NCBI GenBank assembly: GCA_030407315.1
Contig: JALQPE010000320.1
Location: forward strand, 62,001 to 126,000
Origin: Asparagopsis taxiformis
Lineage: Eukaryota > Rhodophyta > Florideophyceae > Bonnemaisoniales > Bonnemaisoniaceae
DNA: 64,000 nucleotides
Reading direction: 5' to 3'
The position numbers and the translations under genes are program-made. Within the stretch, counting starts at the first letter, position 1; every line of letters begins with the position of its first letter. This document shows, one piece after another, positions 9,901 to 19,488 of the stretch. The notes beneath the pieces were generated by a model, which had not been told where the DNA came from, made no database searches, and saw only the letters and a list, made by a program, of their open reading frames with translations.

Positions 9901-12900
9901 TACTTGTAGGTGTATCCAATGAAACAACACGGCTCTCTGATCCGTTCTGTACACGTTCCACAGAATTCTCATGATGGCCTGCCTTGGAATCAAACTCATT
10001 CCCGTCAGAGAATGTAACAACCTTCGTCGGGCCATCAACATGAACAGATACTACAAGAGGAGGATTGAATCGTTTTGCGTGATCGAAGGGGACGTCTTCA
10101 CTGATTCTGTCGATATTGAGTTCAAACTTGGGATATCGGGTCTCCTTCTCTTTCCGACTTCCAGAGGCACCATGACCGGCAACTTCGGCGAGGTCAGAAC
10201 AAATAGACTCCGCTTTAGGTAGACGGTTCAAGGCAGGTGTAGACTTGGAGTTCAGATTATCAGCAGCAAGGGGGGCTTTCTCAATAACTTCAACAATAAG
10301 CGATCTTCGCTTCACTGGTGCCTGTGGGTCATCCCACGAATATCTGGTTGACTTTCCTGGCCTCACGAGCCATGGGCGGATTTCCTTCACGGCATGTTGC
10401 CGAAAGGCAATCGACCGGTGAGAACACTCATTAATGATTCTATACGGGGGAGTACTTCTGTCTTCCTTGTGAATTATTACAGCTGAAACGCCATTACCTA
10501 GACGAGATATCACAGCTCGAGCAATATATTGTTCGTGACGTTTTGGTCTGTACATTTTTGCCGCGAATTCCCCCTCAACGCCTTCTACTTTCACTGGACG
10601 GGACCAAATCCATTCTCCCGAAGAACTGTCACTTGCTCTTCGTAGGCATATGGCTTTCTTCTGCGACCCGAAATCCCAATGTAACGAAGCAAGCTTGCCA
10701 GGAGGCACCGAATGAACTTTTGCGGACAAGGCGATATTGCGAGAATTGAGTGCTGCAGACTGGCACCATTCGATTGCATAAGGCGTGCGATTTTCCAACC
10801 ACACAGCATTCCTGATTGTTGCAACAAACGTTCGTTTGAATCTCCCCTTTGCTGGGCGTACTTCCAACAGTAAGGACAATCCTTCCAGGCCAAGTAGAAT
10901 TGGTTTGTCTATTTCGCATACTTCAGTGCTAACATTAGTCCAGATATCTTCTGTAATGTCAGCTCGTTGGAAAGAGAGCCAACCACCTGAAAAGCAGATG
11001 AATCGGTCTGCTTCAGTCCCAGGTGGGCGTCCTCTCAGATAGGCCTTTGGGCCATGGTTGTTGGAAGAATCTCGATTGTTCTCACTATCCCGAAAAAACA
11101 GATCAACATCAGAACGGTTACGAATCCAATAACTTGAGAATGTTCTGACATATCTTGTTGTTAAAGCCTGATCATGGTCTAGGTTCAATTTCATAGGAGT
11201 ATACCGCCCAACGCCCAAGGGAATGTCCTTGAGTTTCGTGAGACCAGCATAGAAATCTCCACAACTCTTCGGTGGCAGCTTCTTTCGAGTAGGTTGAATA
11301 ATTGCGGATTCAATCTGTGGGCTGTTATCCATCCCCATCGCTAGTGAAACGTTGCTGAAGTCGGCACCCGCTGTATGTACATGAGCCTCTCGTAGTGGTT
11401 CGATAAGGCCTTCTGCCACAACTGGATCATGACCTGTTACACTCAGACGTGACGGTTGTGCTAAGCGGAAAAAAACAGGGCGCGGAAGAAGATTTTCAAG
11501 AACCAAGGGAGTGCATATATGTAATTCGACCCATCCGTGTGAGCTTGCGTATCCTTGTGGGATGTTATCAACTACACCGGAGTCAATAACTGGGAGAATG
11601 GAGAAACAAAATGGTTGGGCAGTCCCAAAAGCTCGGCAGATGAGAATCAGGGAAGCTGGACTATTATAATCCGTACTTTGGCGTCGTCCTTCCGCTCGTT
11701 TTGTTTTCTCGTGCAGATCCCGACCCGTTTCAACCAAAGCCTCAATTTTGCTAAATGGGTCACTCCACTTGTAGCTGTAGAACACCCTTCCCCTTGACTT
11801 CACCTGCTTCGTATTTGAACTTGGTAATTCTAGATCTGGTGCATGAAATATAGCAGGTCGAATACGCACAGAGCGATGTACGGAATGAACTGGGATAGAC
11901 CAGGAATCGCCGGCCTTCACAATCCCCTGTGTGTTGTCGATAAGATCTGGTGTTCGAGTTTGACTCATATCGTCTGACAGATTATCATCATTTCGTGTTC
12001 CACCAATGCTGACCTCGAGAACGGTCTTCGTCTTGTTGACAAGTCGGAGGACTGATCGGATGCATCCACATGGGACACCATTTCTCATTGTCACAGACCA
12101 TACAAGAGTGAGAGCAGTAGGTTGACCACGAAGCCCACTATCATCATGGGATATCTCTGTTCTATCAGGAGAGAACTTCACTAAGCGAGTTCCGGTGTCA
12201 GCAGTTGATAATGTTACAGGTTCATAACCGCTCAACGATATGACGCATCGCATTGCTAGGTGACGGTTTCGATTAGGATCTGTGGATAACCCAACGCTTG
12301 CACTAATCGCAGACCACAGCAGCTCTTCTGTGGGTGTATCGATTTCAATTTCCCCACCGTTTCCTGACAAAGAACGGCGAGTAGAATCATAAGGAAGCCA
12401 CATCATTACAGAGCGACCAGTTTCATTCCGAACGCAAAACGCTGCAACACTTGGTCTGGGAGCAATAGGGTTCATCATGGCACCAAGTGCAATGCTTTGG
12501 CTTCTAATCCAGTCGTGGGTACCGTCTACGGTGTCACTTAGGTCTTCGCGCTTCAAACGATCTTTTAGATCTTCGATCGCAGACTTCAGTGCTTTCGAAA
12601 CTCTGGCAGCCCCAGAAACAGTGCTTGGAGTTACATTGATATCAATGTTTCTTTCAACACGGACATGGATAGCCTGTGAACCAGATCGTCCTTTTGAAGC
12701 TGCAAGTTCAAATGGAAATGCTTCAACGCCTGGTTCCCACCATCCCTTCTCTTCATTGAAGAGGTCTATCGCAAACTCGAAAAGAGCGTTAGTCAACCAT
12801 GGAACGTTTGAGCGTACAACAGCATTTCGGACTCGAGCTTCCATGATTGGAATATACCGTCCCGCCGTTTCATCTGTGAAAATTAAACGGCAATGGGGAA

Positions 12901-15900
12901 GTGCGAAGTGAACAGCTAGACGAGCATCCCCTTCTTCTCCCTTATCAATCCATTGCTCAAACCTGCCAGGTTGTATTGGTCTTCTGGAAACGACACTTTG
13001 CTTCAAGCGAACAAGTCTTGAACCAACTGCTAGAATTAATGGGGCATCATTCACATCAATACGTATGAGAATCGATTCAGCACTCAAAGATAAGCTGGAA
13101 CCTGGGGCCTTGATGGGTTCATCTCCAGGATTCTTAGGAGGATCGTAACCTCGTCCTTCAAATTTCATTGATACATCACAGGGATACAACATTGGAGTTT
13201 CCGTATCTGTCCTCAGTGGACCTGCTGATGACGTTTGCTTTGAAAATCTTGGACTGGCTGATGGTGCAATCACTCCACTCGAAAACGGACCCACAGTAGA
13301 GAGGTTTACGCGTAATCCGTTCGCAGCCATTTCAACCACATTTCGACCTGTGACAGCTGCCCATTGCACTTTAGCAATCACATCGCCACGAATGACAAGA
13401 GATCGACCGTCACCGGGATACTGATTTGCCATTAGCCATATTTCAGGTCGCGATATGGTAAGGATAAGTAGTCTACCATTGAATCTTAACAGTGGTGGCG
13501 GAGCTGACGACTTTAGAAATGGAAATCCAGGTGCAGTCAGCAGGCCGAGATCCCTGAAAAGTTCTGGGACAACGATAATGCGCAAGTCAGAAACAACGAC
13601 CATGACATTTGCTCGGAAACCAAAAGGTCGGTCCCATGTAAGTGAAACAGATCTACTATCTTCAGATTTCATGTCTGGAGATTTTGATGACGGTCCTTCT
13701 CCGTACGGGGTAGGTGGTTGTAAGTCTTGTCGAATTGGCATGATCAATCGGGTGCCATTCGTAGGTACACCTGGGCGAATATCTTCCAGGGAATGCATAT
13801 TTGCATTGACTTCAATCGTCATTCGATAGTCAACACCATATTCAAACGATCCGATGAGGTCTGTCAACTCCGAGCGGATAAGTTTCGAAGCTTCATCTGT
13901 TGCGTCACCACCTGACATAATGATACTGTCAATCTTCGGTACCTCAAAAAGAATTTGGTAGTTGGGAGGCATCCTATTCGAGGAGAACATGATGGGTTGA
14001 ACTGGTTTGCGAGCCGGTAAAATAGGGGTCTTCAGGCCTCGTACGATATCAGTAAACTCAATGTCCGGCCGCTCAATTATGTTCTCCGTGAATGTGAAGT
14101 ACAATATGCTATATTCTGCCTCACATAACCGTGCAGTGATACCATGCGGAGCACTGATCCGTACTCTGATGGTCGGTAACCATTTTGCCGGATCATACTC
14201 CCTTTCCTCCTCGCCATCTTTGAGGACTGGGATCCCCTCCGCATTAAGGATGACTTGGGGCACACGTCTGCGACGCCAAGTGTCAATTTTCCCAATGATG
14301 CATAGGTTGTGCGCGAATGGTGTGAGATCCTTGACAGGAACATCAGGTGCAATCTCACGAAATATAGGTTCACAACCACCCACAGTCAATGCACGGCCCT
14401 CACCTTCAGCTGGAGGATGGTATAAAACGTATGCATCAACTCCTTCAGCACGAATTTGAAATCCAATCTGGTACCCTGGAGCAGCTATATTCTCATTCGT
14501 TATGGAAGACCAAGGGACCACAAACCGGAGTGCTTCGTATGGACTTTGAGAATGCCGTGGCATAATTATATCAATACTCTCAGTAACCACGTTGACTCTA
14601 ATACGGCTGTCTCCATTTGAAATAGCTGAAAGGTCTTCATCTTGCTCTCCTTCAAATACTTCTGCAATGCCTCCTTTCATTTCTAGGACTGGTCTTAGAC
14701 TCTCACGCAAGACGTCGAAATATTTCTTAAGGATGACCGTGAAGCGTTGTAAGTAGACAATGCGAAGATTCCTAAGGTGCGCATCAAGATGAGCATTTCC
14801 ATTTCCAGGCTTCGGAACCTTCAGGGACCATCCATCCGCGTTGGACCCCTTAGTGTTTCCAATATCGTGAGGTCGGCGACTATACCTAATTGTTTCTGCA
14901 TATACGTCATATGCTGATGTAAGGTCTCGAATTCCAAATCCTCCTAGTTCTCCTGACGCTTCAATTGATCCATCAGAGAACTGAGTTAGGCGAGTACTGC
15001 AAGCTGAGACATCGAAGCATGCTATGGCCCCTTCTGCTGTTACCAGCGTTATGTTCAGACCATCCAAATCAGATTCTACTGAGAGTCTACCGCGGTTCGC
15101 AATAGCTTGCTTAGAAAGTTCCATTCCTCTCCCAGCTCGCTCTCGCAGAGCTCTTGCAGCTCCTGATGTTGTTGTTCCCAATGCGACAAAAGGGTCCGAG
15201 TACTCCCCTTCGATCCCGCCATCTGGTTTGGTAGACGTCTCCTCCCCGTGAGTTTCCGCACTTTCTTCTATAGTTACTGCGCCCTTTGTGTTATTTCCCA
15301 ATGAAGAAGGGGTAGTTACATCCCGATTACCAGTGAGATAGAAGAAATCCGCAAGGGCAAAGTAAGTTTCACGAACACAAACTATGTTCAGTGAAAGAAT
15401 TCTTACGGCTAGGGACTGTTCATGTCTCAACACATCACCATGGTATGAGAGAGATATGAAGGCGCGAGAATCCTCTGATAGAAGAGGGTCTGCCTGATCG
15501 TCCTCCATTAAGTGCATATTTGAAGAGTATAGCGCATCAGTCCCTGCGTAGGCAAGGCGCCGAAACGGGGCGGTTGCGCCTCGGCTACCATCTATGACAG
15601 TGAATGTCCGCACTTTGTATTCGAAGTCTACACATTCCGCTGCTTTTTTGTACTTCACCAAGGTTCCAGTGGATGATAATGTAACAACCCGTCTTCCAGA
15701 AGAATCACGCAACTCAAGCTGAAGATCCTCAAACTCTAGCTTCATATCAAATGCAACCAGAGGAGATACATGATGCTGTTCAGAATTCTGATGTTCTATT
15801 GGCGAATCACGCAATTTCCTGACCTCTTCGATGTCAGCTGAAACATGGGCTGAATTCCTCACTTGATTTGGCTCAATTCCACTCGTTGCAAACGAACGTT

Positions 15901-18900
15901 TCGAGCGATCTCCCCAACTTTTCGCGATACCAAGGAGTTGTCGGAACGCGTTGTGAGAAACATACGTATGAAGAGAAGGTAATTGTCCTTGAAGCCTTAC
16001 TTTCGGAATTTTAACGCGCCCAAATTCCTGAGTGATTGCCTCTACAAAGGCTGAATTGTGAAGCACTTGCAGAAGCAAATGAACAGAAAATGGACGGATC
16101 ACGCGTTCTGCATTTTCCTTCCCAGTGTCCGAAACGACAAACATCCCGAGGTCACTACACGCCATTTTGTAGTCAGTGTAGCGCACAGACATTGGATCAG
16201 GTTGGCGAGACACAGGTCCAACTTGTCCGGGGGATTCATAGCTCTCCAGAGGTATGGATTCTTCTGGACCCGTAGAAGTTTCCATGGCAAAAGTTCCTAG
16301 GTCCAATACAAGAGATATGTTGCTATCAGCAGATCCTGGAATAACGAAACGAGGGCCTCGAATCAGAAGATCCATTCTCATCGGCACACTCCTATCTAAT
16401 ATAGCCTTTTGAATGTCCATGCGCAATGCTGCAAGTCGTGGAGCTGCAGCACGGGTCAAGAATTGCATGATAGAAGGCATTTTCTCTCTCGGATGCCAAA
16501 AAGTCACTGAAGAAATGAATGCACCTTTCGGCCCGTCAACAAGTACTTCCATACCGCCAATGGCGAGATCCATCGCGGTTCGCGTGGCACCAGTTGCCCA
16601 TTCCCCTTCTGGTGCTTCCTCTTGATTTAAGCGTAGGGCTGCGATATATTGAAGGGGTGTCTGTTCAAGCACATCTAATTCGTCTTTGCCTTGCAAAATG
16701 ATATTGGGCAGCCCTGTTGTGGATGATCCTGATAGTGAATCAGACGAAGACGAAGGATTCGCAGTTCTGCTGTACGCATTACTTCGTGGAAACTTTGGAC
16801 GTCTAGGTGGTGTGGACGTAGTTTCAATTCCATATTCACCTCGGATTTCGCAAATAGCATTGCAAATATCATGGGGATAGGAGTGAAGATGAGCAGATTG
16901 AATACTGCTTTCAACTGGAGATGGCATGTTTGAGGATGACTGCAAATCATTACCATCCACCGATTCCTGTCTGCCAGCCCATTCCTCAGCAAGGTCGGCA
17001 ATCAAAGTACTGGTATCCATGTTTTGAATGTTAAACTCGCCACTCCAGGAATCTTGGCCATGTTCTTTCATTTTCTCCCCAGCCCACGGAACTCTGGGGT
17101 ACATTACTTTCATACCCTTTCGAGTATCAATAACCTCGAAAGTTCCCAGGAGCGCTTCGAGCAAAAGTCCCGAGCCAGGTCGTGTTTCGAAACCTAAACG
17201 AAGCTCTCTAAACTCCAAGCTTGAGACGGATATTGGTGGATCCGGATATCCACCTTCCTTCAGCTCTATTGCTCCTCTCCCCAGCAGGAAACCCATTCGA
17301 AAGTTGGGAACAACCTCATCCTCGTTACTGCTTTCAGAATTAGTGGATGACTTCCCCAGCGCCTGGCCCGAATGAAGTTCGGGCACGAGTTTGTTTTGTT
17401 CAGGGAGCGCTGATGATGCAGAATTTGATGACAAATCAATTGTAATTCGTTGCTGAGGACCAGATGATATATCTGGAACAAGCGCACTGATGTCTTCTTG
17501 GCTTCCCGTACGCTGCACAGCAGTGTCATCGGGATTTTCATTTGTGATCGATGCAGGTGTTTCCGCATCTTCTCGGGTAGCCCGAGTGAACAGAGACCAA
17601 AATTTTGATGAACTTGCAGCTGCCGTATTGGTGGAAGGTGCCTTGTTGTTAAGTTTGCGGTCAGCAAGATCCCGGAAAAGTAATATATCCTGGAACGGAA
17701 GTTCTGTCTCAAATTTTTCTACAATTGCAGCCTCGGCAGCAGGTTCCGCTAAACCATTACGTCGCGCAGCAACAACAACATTTCTTGCTGCGATATAGGC
17801 ATCGCGTGTTTCGCGGTGTTTTCGCATCCCTTCTGCATTAAATCGCAAGGCAGCTTCTCGGCGTTGCTTGAAACGAGGAAGCAGGCGATCCAAAGCCCAA
17901 AACCACCGACCTGTGGCCGTTTTTGGACGTACCTTGCGGTCGATATCAGATAAATACATGATAGTGGATAAAAGAGTATGGTATTGAAAGTCGTCCAGAA
18001 CAATTTTGACATCTGGGAAGTGGAGGTCCATCTGTACACGGGGAAGATACTTGAGGGCTTTGAGCTTTTCATCTCTGCCAGCCAAAGCAGATGCTAATGC
18101 AGGGCTTTTAGTAAGCGCAATTCGCAATTCACCGTCCATTGGTTCAATAGCTTGTCGGGAACATTCTCGAACGAAACCAGCCCATTGACCTCTTGTTCTT
18201 GTCGAATTGGGGTCAAGAATCCATGACTTTAAATCATTACTAGAATTGCCCGGCTCCCAGTTTAAAACCAAGCCACGCATATATAGTACTTTATGTACAA
18301 TTGGAGAGGATGAATCTTCAATGAAGACTGGTTTCCAGAGATGATTTGTAGAAGATGCACGAAGAGAATCCATTGCCAGGGTTGCAGTATAAGGCCTGTC
18401 TCGGACGCTACTTGCATCTTCGTATTGAATGACGACATTTTCGACGTCGATTTGAATATTGTCGACAATTTTGGTGACCACCCTGCTTGTGAATCGCCAG
18501 CCCCAACGGGCGACACGACTAGAAGTTGGTGGCGCATCATTGGCAGAGAACGCAGCATCATCAGCAGCAGCGGAAGGATCGGAGGAATCAGCCGAGCGCA
18601 CAGAGAACTTTGCATCACGGACAGCTTCATCTGTGGCGAGCTTTGCTGCTTTGAGGCGACGCTCACGAAGTTCAAGGGCGGTCTGGTCACCGTCAGTGAC
18701 TGGGGAAGCGACGACAGTGACGTCATGCATAAAAATGCGTACAGGAGCAGAGCGCAAAGTCTTCCACGGCACTTCAAGGCGTAGAAGCCCGATATACCCT
18801 GCAGTTACGGTGACGGGAAGATCGAGACCTAGCGTTTCGAACAGAACGGCCAGTGCATCCGGACGGAGGCGCAAATGAGTGAGTTCGAGAGCTCCGCGCC

Positions 18901-18991
18901 AGACCCCCACGCGAATGCTTTCTTTGTTTAGTCCATCAACATAGCTTCCCAGAATGCGGACGAGTACGTCTGCAACGATACCCTCTAACAT
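6950..18991 (-). CDS. VPS13: VPS13-family bridge-like lipid-transfer protein
   Basis: A single uninterrupted 12-kb exon encodes 4,013 residues. VPS13 proteins are rod-shaped channels that move phospholipids between membranes at contact sites. The N-terminus, MLEGIVADVLVRILGSYVDGL, is the conserved chorein/VPS13 start, so the ATG at 18991 is preferred; nine further upstream codons open only on TTG. Long beta-rich repeats follow. A VAB (SHR-binding) type region lies at about residues 2190-2930. An ATG2/VPS13 C-terminal helical segment with repeated FGHGIASGAAGLIRDP-like motifs spans about 3397-3463, and a PH-like segment about 3590-3665. The last 45 residues form a UBA-like domain (GKLSSLGFSSSEAHAALREN). 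A small beta-rich domain precedes the UBA. It is head to head with V-ATPase subunit a. Confidence 0.96.
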   Translation of the reverse strand: MLEGIVADVLVRILGSYVDGLNKESIRVGVWRGALELTHLRLRPDALAVLFETLGLDLPVTVTAGYIGLLRLEVPWKTLRSAPVRIFMHDVTVVASPVTDGDQTALELRERRLKAAKLATDEAVRDAKFSVRSADSSDPSAAADDAAFSANDAPPTSSRVARWGWRFTSRVVTKIVDNIQIDVENVVIQYEDASSVRDRPYTATLAMDSLRASSTNHLWKPVFIEDSSSPIVHKVLYMRGLVLNWEPGNSSNDLKSWILDPNSTRTRGQWAGFVRECSRQAIEPMDGELRIALTKSPALASALAGRDEKLKALKYLPRVQMDLHFPDVKIVLDDFQYHTLLSTIMYLSDIDRKVRPKTATGRWFWALDRLLPRFKQRREAALRFNAEGMRKHRETRDAYIAARNVVVAARRNGLAEPAAEAAIVEKFETELPFQDILLFRDLADRKLNNKAPSTNTAAASSSKFWSLFTRATREDAETPASITNENPDDTAVQRTGSQEDISALVPDISSGPQQRITIDLSSNSASSALPEQNKLVPELHSGQALGKSSTNSESSNEDEVVPNFRMGFLLGRGAIELKEGGYPDPPISVSSLEFRELRLGFETRPGSGLLLEALLGTFEVIDTRKGMKVMYPRVPWAGEKMKEHGQDSWSGEFNIQNMDTSTLIADLAEEWAGRQESVDGNDLQSSSNMPSPVESSIQSAHLHSYPHDICNAICEIRGEYGIETTSTPPRRPKFPRSNAYSRTANPSSSSDSLSGSSTTGLPNIILQGKDELDVLEQTPLQYIAALRLNQEEAPEGEWATGATRTAMDLAIGGMEVLVDGPKGAFISSVTFWHPREKMPSIMQFLTRAAAPRLAALRMDIQKAILDRSVPMRMDLLIRGPRFVIPGSADSNISLVLDLGTFAMETSTGPEESIPLESYESPGQVGPVSRQPDPMSVRYTDYKMACSDLGMFVVSDTGKENAERVIRPFSVHLLLQVLHNSAFVEAITQEFGRVKIPKVRLQGQLPSLHTYVSHNAFRQLLGIAKSWGDRSKRSFATSGIEPNQVRNSAHVSADIEEVRKLRDSPIEHQNSEQHHVSPLVAFDMKLEFEDLQLELRDSSGRRVVTLSSTGTLVKYKKAAECVDFEYKVRTFTVIDGSRGATAPFRRLAYAGTDALYSSNMHLMEDDQADPLLSEDSRAFISLSYHGDVLRHEQSLAVRILSLNIVCVRETYFALADFFYLTGNRDVTTPSSLGNNTKGAVTIEESAETHGEETSTKPDGGIEGEYSDPFVALGTTTSGAARALRERAGRGMELSKQAIANRGRLSVESDLDGLNITLVTAEGAIACFDVSACSTRLTQFSDGSIEASGELGGFGIRDLTSAYDVYAETIRYSRRPHDIGNTKGSNADGWSLKVPKPGNGNAHLDAHLRNLRIVYLQRFTVILKKYFDVLRESLRPVLEMKGGIAEVFEGEQDEDLSAISNGDSRIRVNVVTESIDIIMPRHSQSPYEALRFVVPWSSITNENIAAPGYQIGFQIRAEGVDAYVLYHPPAEGEGRALTVGGCEPIFREIAPDVPVKDLTPFAHNLCIIGKIDTWRRRRVPQVILNAEGIPVLKDGEEEREYDPAKWLPTIRVRISAPHGITARLCEAEYSILYFTFTENIIERPDIEFTDIVRGLKTPILPARKPVQPIMFSSNRMPPNYQILFEVPKIDSIIMSGGDATDEASKLIRSELTDLIGSFEYGVDYRMTIEVNANMHSLEDIRPGVPTNGTRLIMPIRQDLQPPTPYGEGPSSKSPDMKSEDSRSVSLTWDRPFGFRANVMVVVSDLRIIVVPELFRDLGLLTAPGFPFLKSSAPPPLLRFNGRLLILTISRPEIWLMANQYPGDGRSLVIRGDVIAKVQWAAVTGRNVVEMAANGLRVNLSTVGPFSSGVIAPSASPRFSKQTSSAGPLRTDTETPMLYPCDVSMKFEGRGYDPPKNPGDEPIKAPGSSLSLSAESILIRIDVNDAPLILAVGSRLVRLKQSVVSRRPIQPGRFEQWIDKGEEGDARLAVHFALPHCRLIFTDETAGRYIPIMEARVRNAVVRSNVPWLTNALFEFAIDLFNEEKGWWEPGVEAFPFELAASKGRSGSQAIHVRVERNIDINVTPSTVSGAARVSKALKSAIEDLKDRLKREDLSDTVDGTHDWIRSQSIALGAMMNPIAPRPSVAAFCVRNETGRSVMMWLPYDSTRRSLSGNGGEIEIDTPTEELLWSAISASVGLSTDPNRNRHLAMRCVISLSGYEPVTLSTADTGTRLVKFSPDRTEISHDDSGLRGQPTALTLVWSVTMRNGVPCGCIRSVLRLVNKTKTVLEVSIGGTRNDDNLSDDMSQTRTPDLIDNTQGIVKAGDSWSIPVHSVHRSVRIRPAIFHAPDLELPSSNTKQVKSRGRVFYSYKWSDPFSKIEALVETGRDLHEKTKRAEGRRQSTDYNSPASLILICRAFGTAQPFCFSILPVIDSGVVDNIPQGYASSHGWVELHICTPLVLENLLPRPVFFRLAQPSRLSVTGHDPVVAEGLIEPLREAHVHTAGADFSNVSLAMGMDNSPQIESAIIQPTRKKLPPKSCGDFYAGLTKLKDIPLGVGRYTPMKLNLDHDQALTTRYVRTFSSYWIRNRSDVDLFFRDSENNRDSSNNHGPKAYLRGRPPGTEADRFICFSGGWLSFQRADITEDIWTNVSTEVCEIDKPILLGLEGLSLLLEVRPAKGRFKRTFVATIRNAVWLENRTPYAIEWCQSAALNSRNIALSAKVHSVPPGKLASLHWDFGSQKKAICLRRASDSSSGEWIWSRPVKVEGVEGEFAAKMYRPKRHEQYIARAVISRLGNGVSAVIIHKEDRSTPPYRIINECSHRSIAFRQHAVKEIRPWLVRPGKSTRYSWDDPQAPVKRRSLIVEVIEKAPLAADNLNSKSTPALNRLPKAESICSDLAEVAGHGASGSRKEKETRYPKFELNIDRISEDVPFDHAKRFNPPLVVSVHVDGPTKVVTFSDGNEFDSKAGHHENSVERVQNGSESRVVSLDTPTSNLDVELFVNGLGISFVESTPAELAYLSVTGIHFRLDRFDGQQLIICEVQDVQLDNQLVQCTWPVVLWSPPPSNNNTNNRRTDGASSSADNRRQNPKPFFQFTVDGPFPSMKQGIISFRGIFVALQQLQLAADEDFVLRVWLFVVSLIDAAGGTNREKEEALDGKDALQFGLPLVGSSGVPTKALDTSKSDDGLGNALLNRLYVENVELCPLKLSISFTSSRTSKAAENVGGFRSLIRTLVAVLGNVENAEFRFNALQLEHVFDTTAHFRSLIGEFYVSQGSNQKMTLLTSNSLIGNPSALFDSIAIGTRDFFVEPANAKGSADFIASIGRGSSSLLTNTVGGIVGSLGGIPRAVAQGLETAVGDRDYLAERDSIRGGRARIVASPAQGLFTGALSFGHGIASGAAGLIRDPIQGATEDGPSGFIRGLGKGFIGGVLKPLTGALDLIAEPAAGFRSMMVSERNRDLAEPARPPRAFWGTNADQMTSYNLRSALGQAILEVVNRSENDHILEQLHSWTHLVPVHSSATDEDVIAFLWALMRRSTRSSHFQAKYLLDAQGNPQRAEKMRAGLITNKRLIITSLDGHVLWEYPLIDVVDTQVSLEAKDYLMIGVRPIGHDGVTVVAPSWKKIHCGSMTSRDEMNLSLRKAIQDLKTIQETTWLQGGVVGNAGKKVMRVKELVEKHTRDESVEMVDMSTNVEAEAANGYMMEMKSLHQDASVDGRRGIFTNMKLPGRGIDDGENTESNIMENDLSQELAKAMKLRPRHVSGAVRSVRVFVVNLTEERLSLLDCSLDSGAWCQEPAEYTEPKCILIFEADGTRNRVTDVSGYVQMKIGKENRNVLAIRFFNPLLASNAYAMQVPAGYTATRVGGEKGDHVTTVVTLKEAKDQMAGAAEVANTKRSMKISAEPLLFGRSKVSPFPVSMTVVPPHAPKVAQPDPDDPELIGKLSSLGFSSSEAHAALRENGGDVSKAYAALVGSDEGRKQL

Positions 18992-19488
18992 CGTGAATAA
19001 TTGTTGGAACGATGTCAAAGGTTGAACAAGGAAGCATGCGTGATGTCAAGAAATTGTCAAGAGGCCCAAGGGAGCTTGCTCAACGCAGCCAGTCTTAATA
19101 GTTGGCACAGCAAGCCAATCTAATGAAATTGTGAATTTTGTTATAAAACAGAGCACAGCCATTACCGAATTTTATGCCTCCTTGTGACGAAAGCTGACAC
19201 CGACCGTGACCGGATCAGCTCAGTTCTGGATCCGTCACGCCTGACACTATCTTCGTCACGTTATTCTCATATTCACCACACAGATTGGTACAACCACATA
19301 ATCGCTGCTGCGTTGTATCTATCCGCAACTTAAGCTGGCTACATGCCCTACCGCTAATCCTTCTGCACATTTCTTATCAATCCACTCCAAGCGCTCAGTC
19401 TCCCAGTCCTTCTCTGGCCACAGTGCCAGAGCTAATACCCAAGACGAGGCGCCGAAGCAGCAACCCGGCGGTGGCCACCGCCGGTACA
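18992..19488. promoter_or_regulatory. shared spacer of VPS13 and V-ATPase subunit a
   Basis: The 497 bases lie between the two diverging start codons. The frame of the ATPase gene stays open across the right half from a TTG, but no upstream ATG is present, so this part is read as 5' leader. No clear core-promoter motif was found. Both products act on endolysosomal or vacuolar membranes. Confidence 0.45.

Noticed and set aside
19285..19488. N-terminal extension of V-ATPase subunit a
   Set aside because: The extension starts on TTG with no ATG; the first ATG is at 19489.
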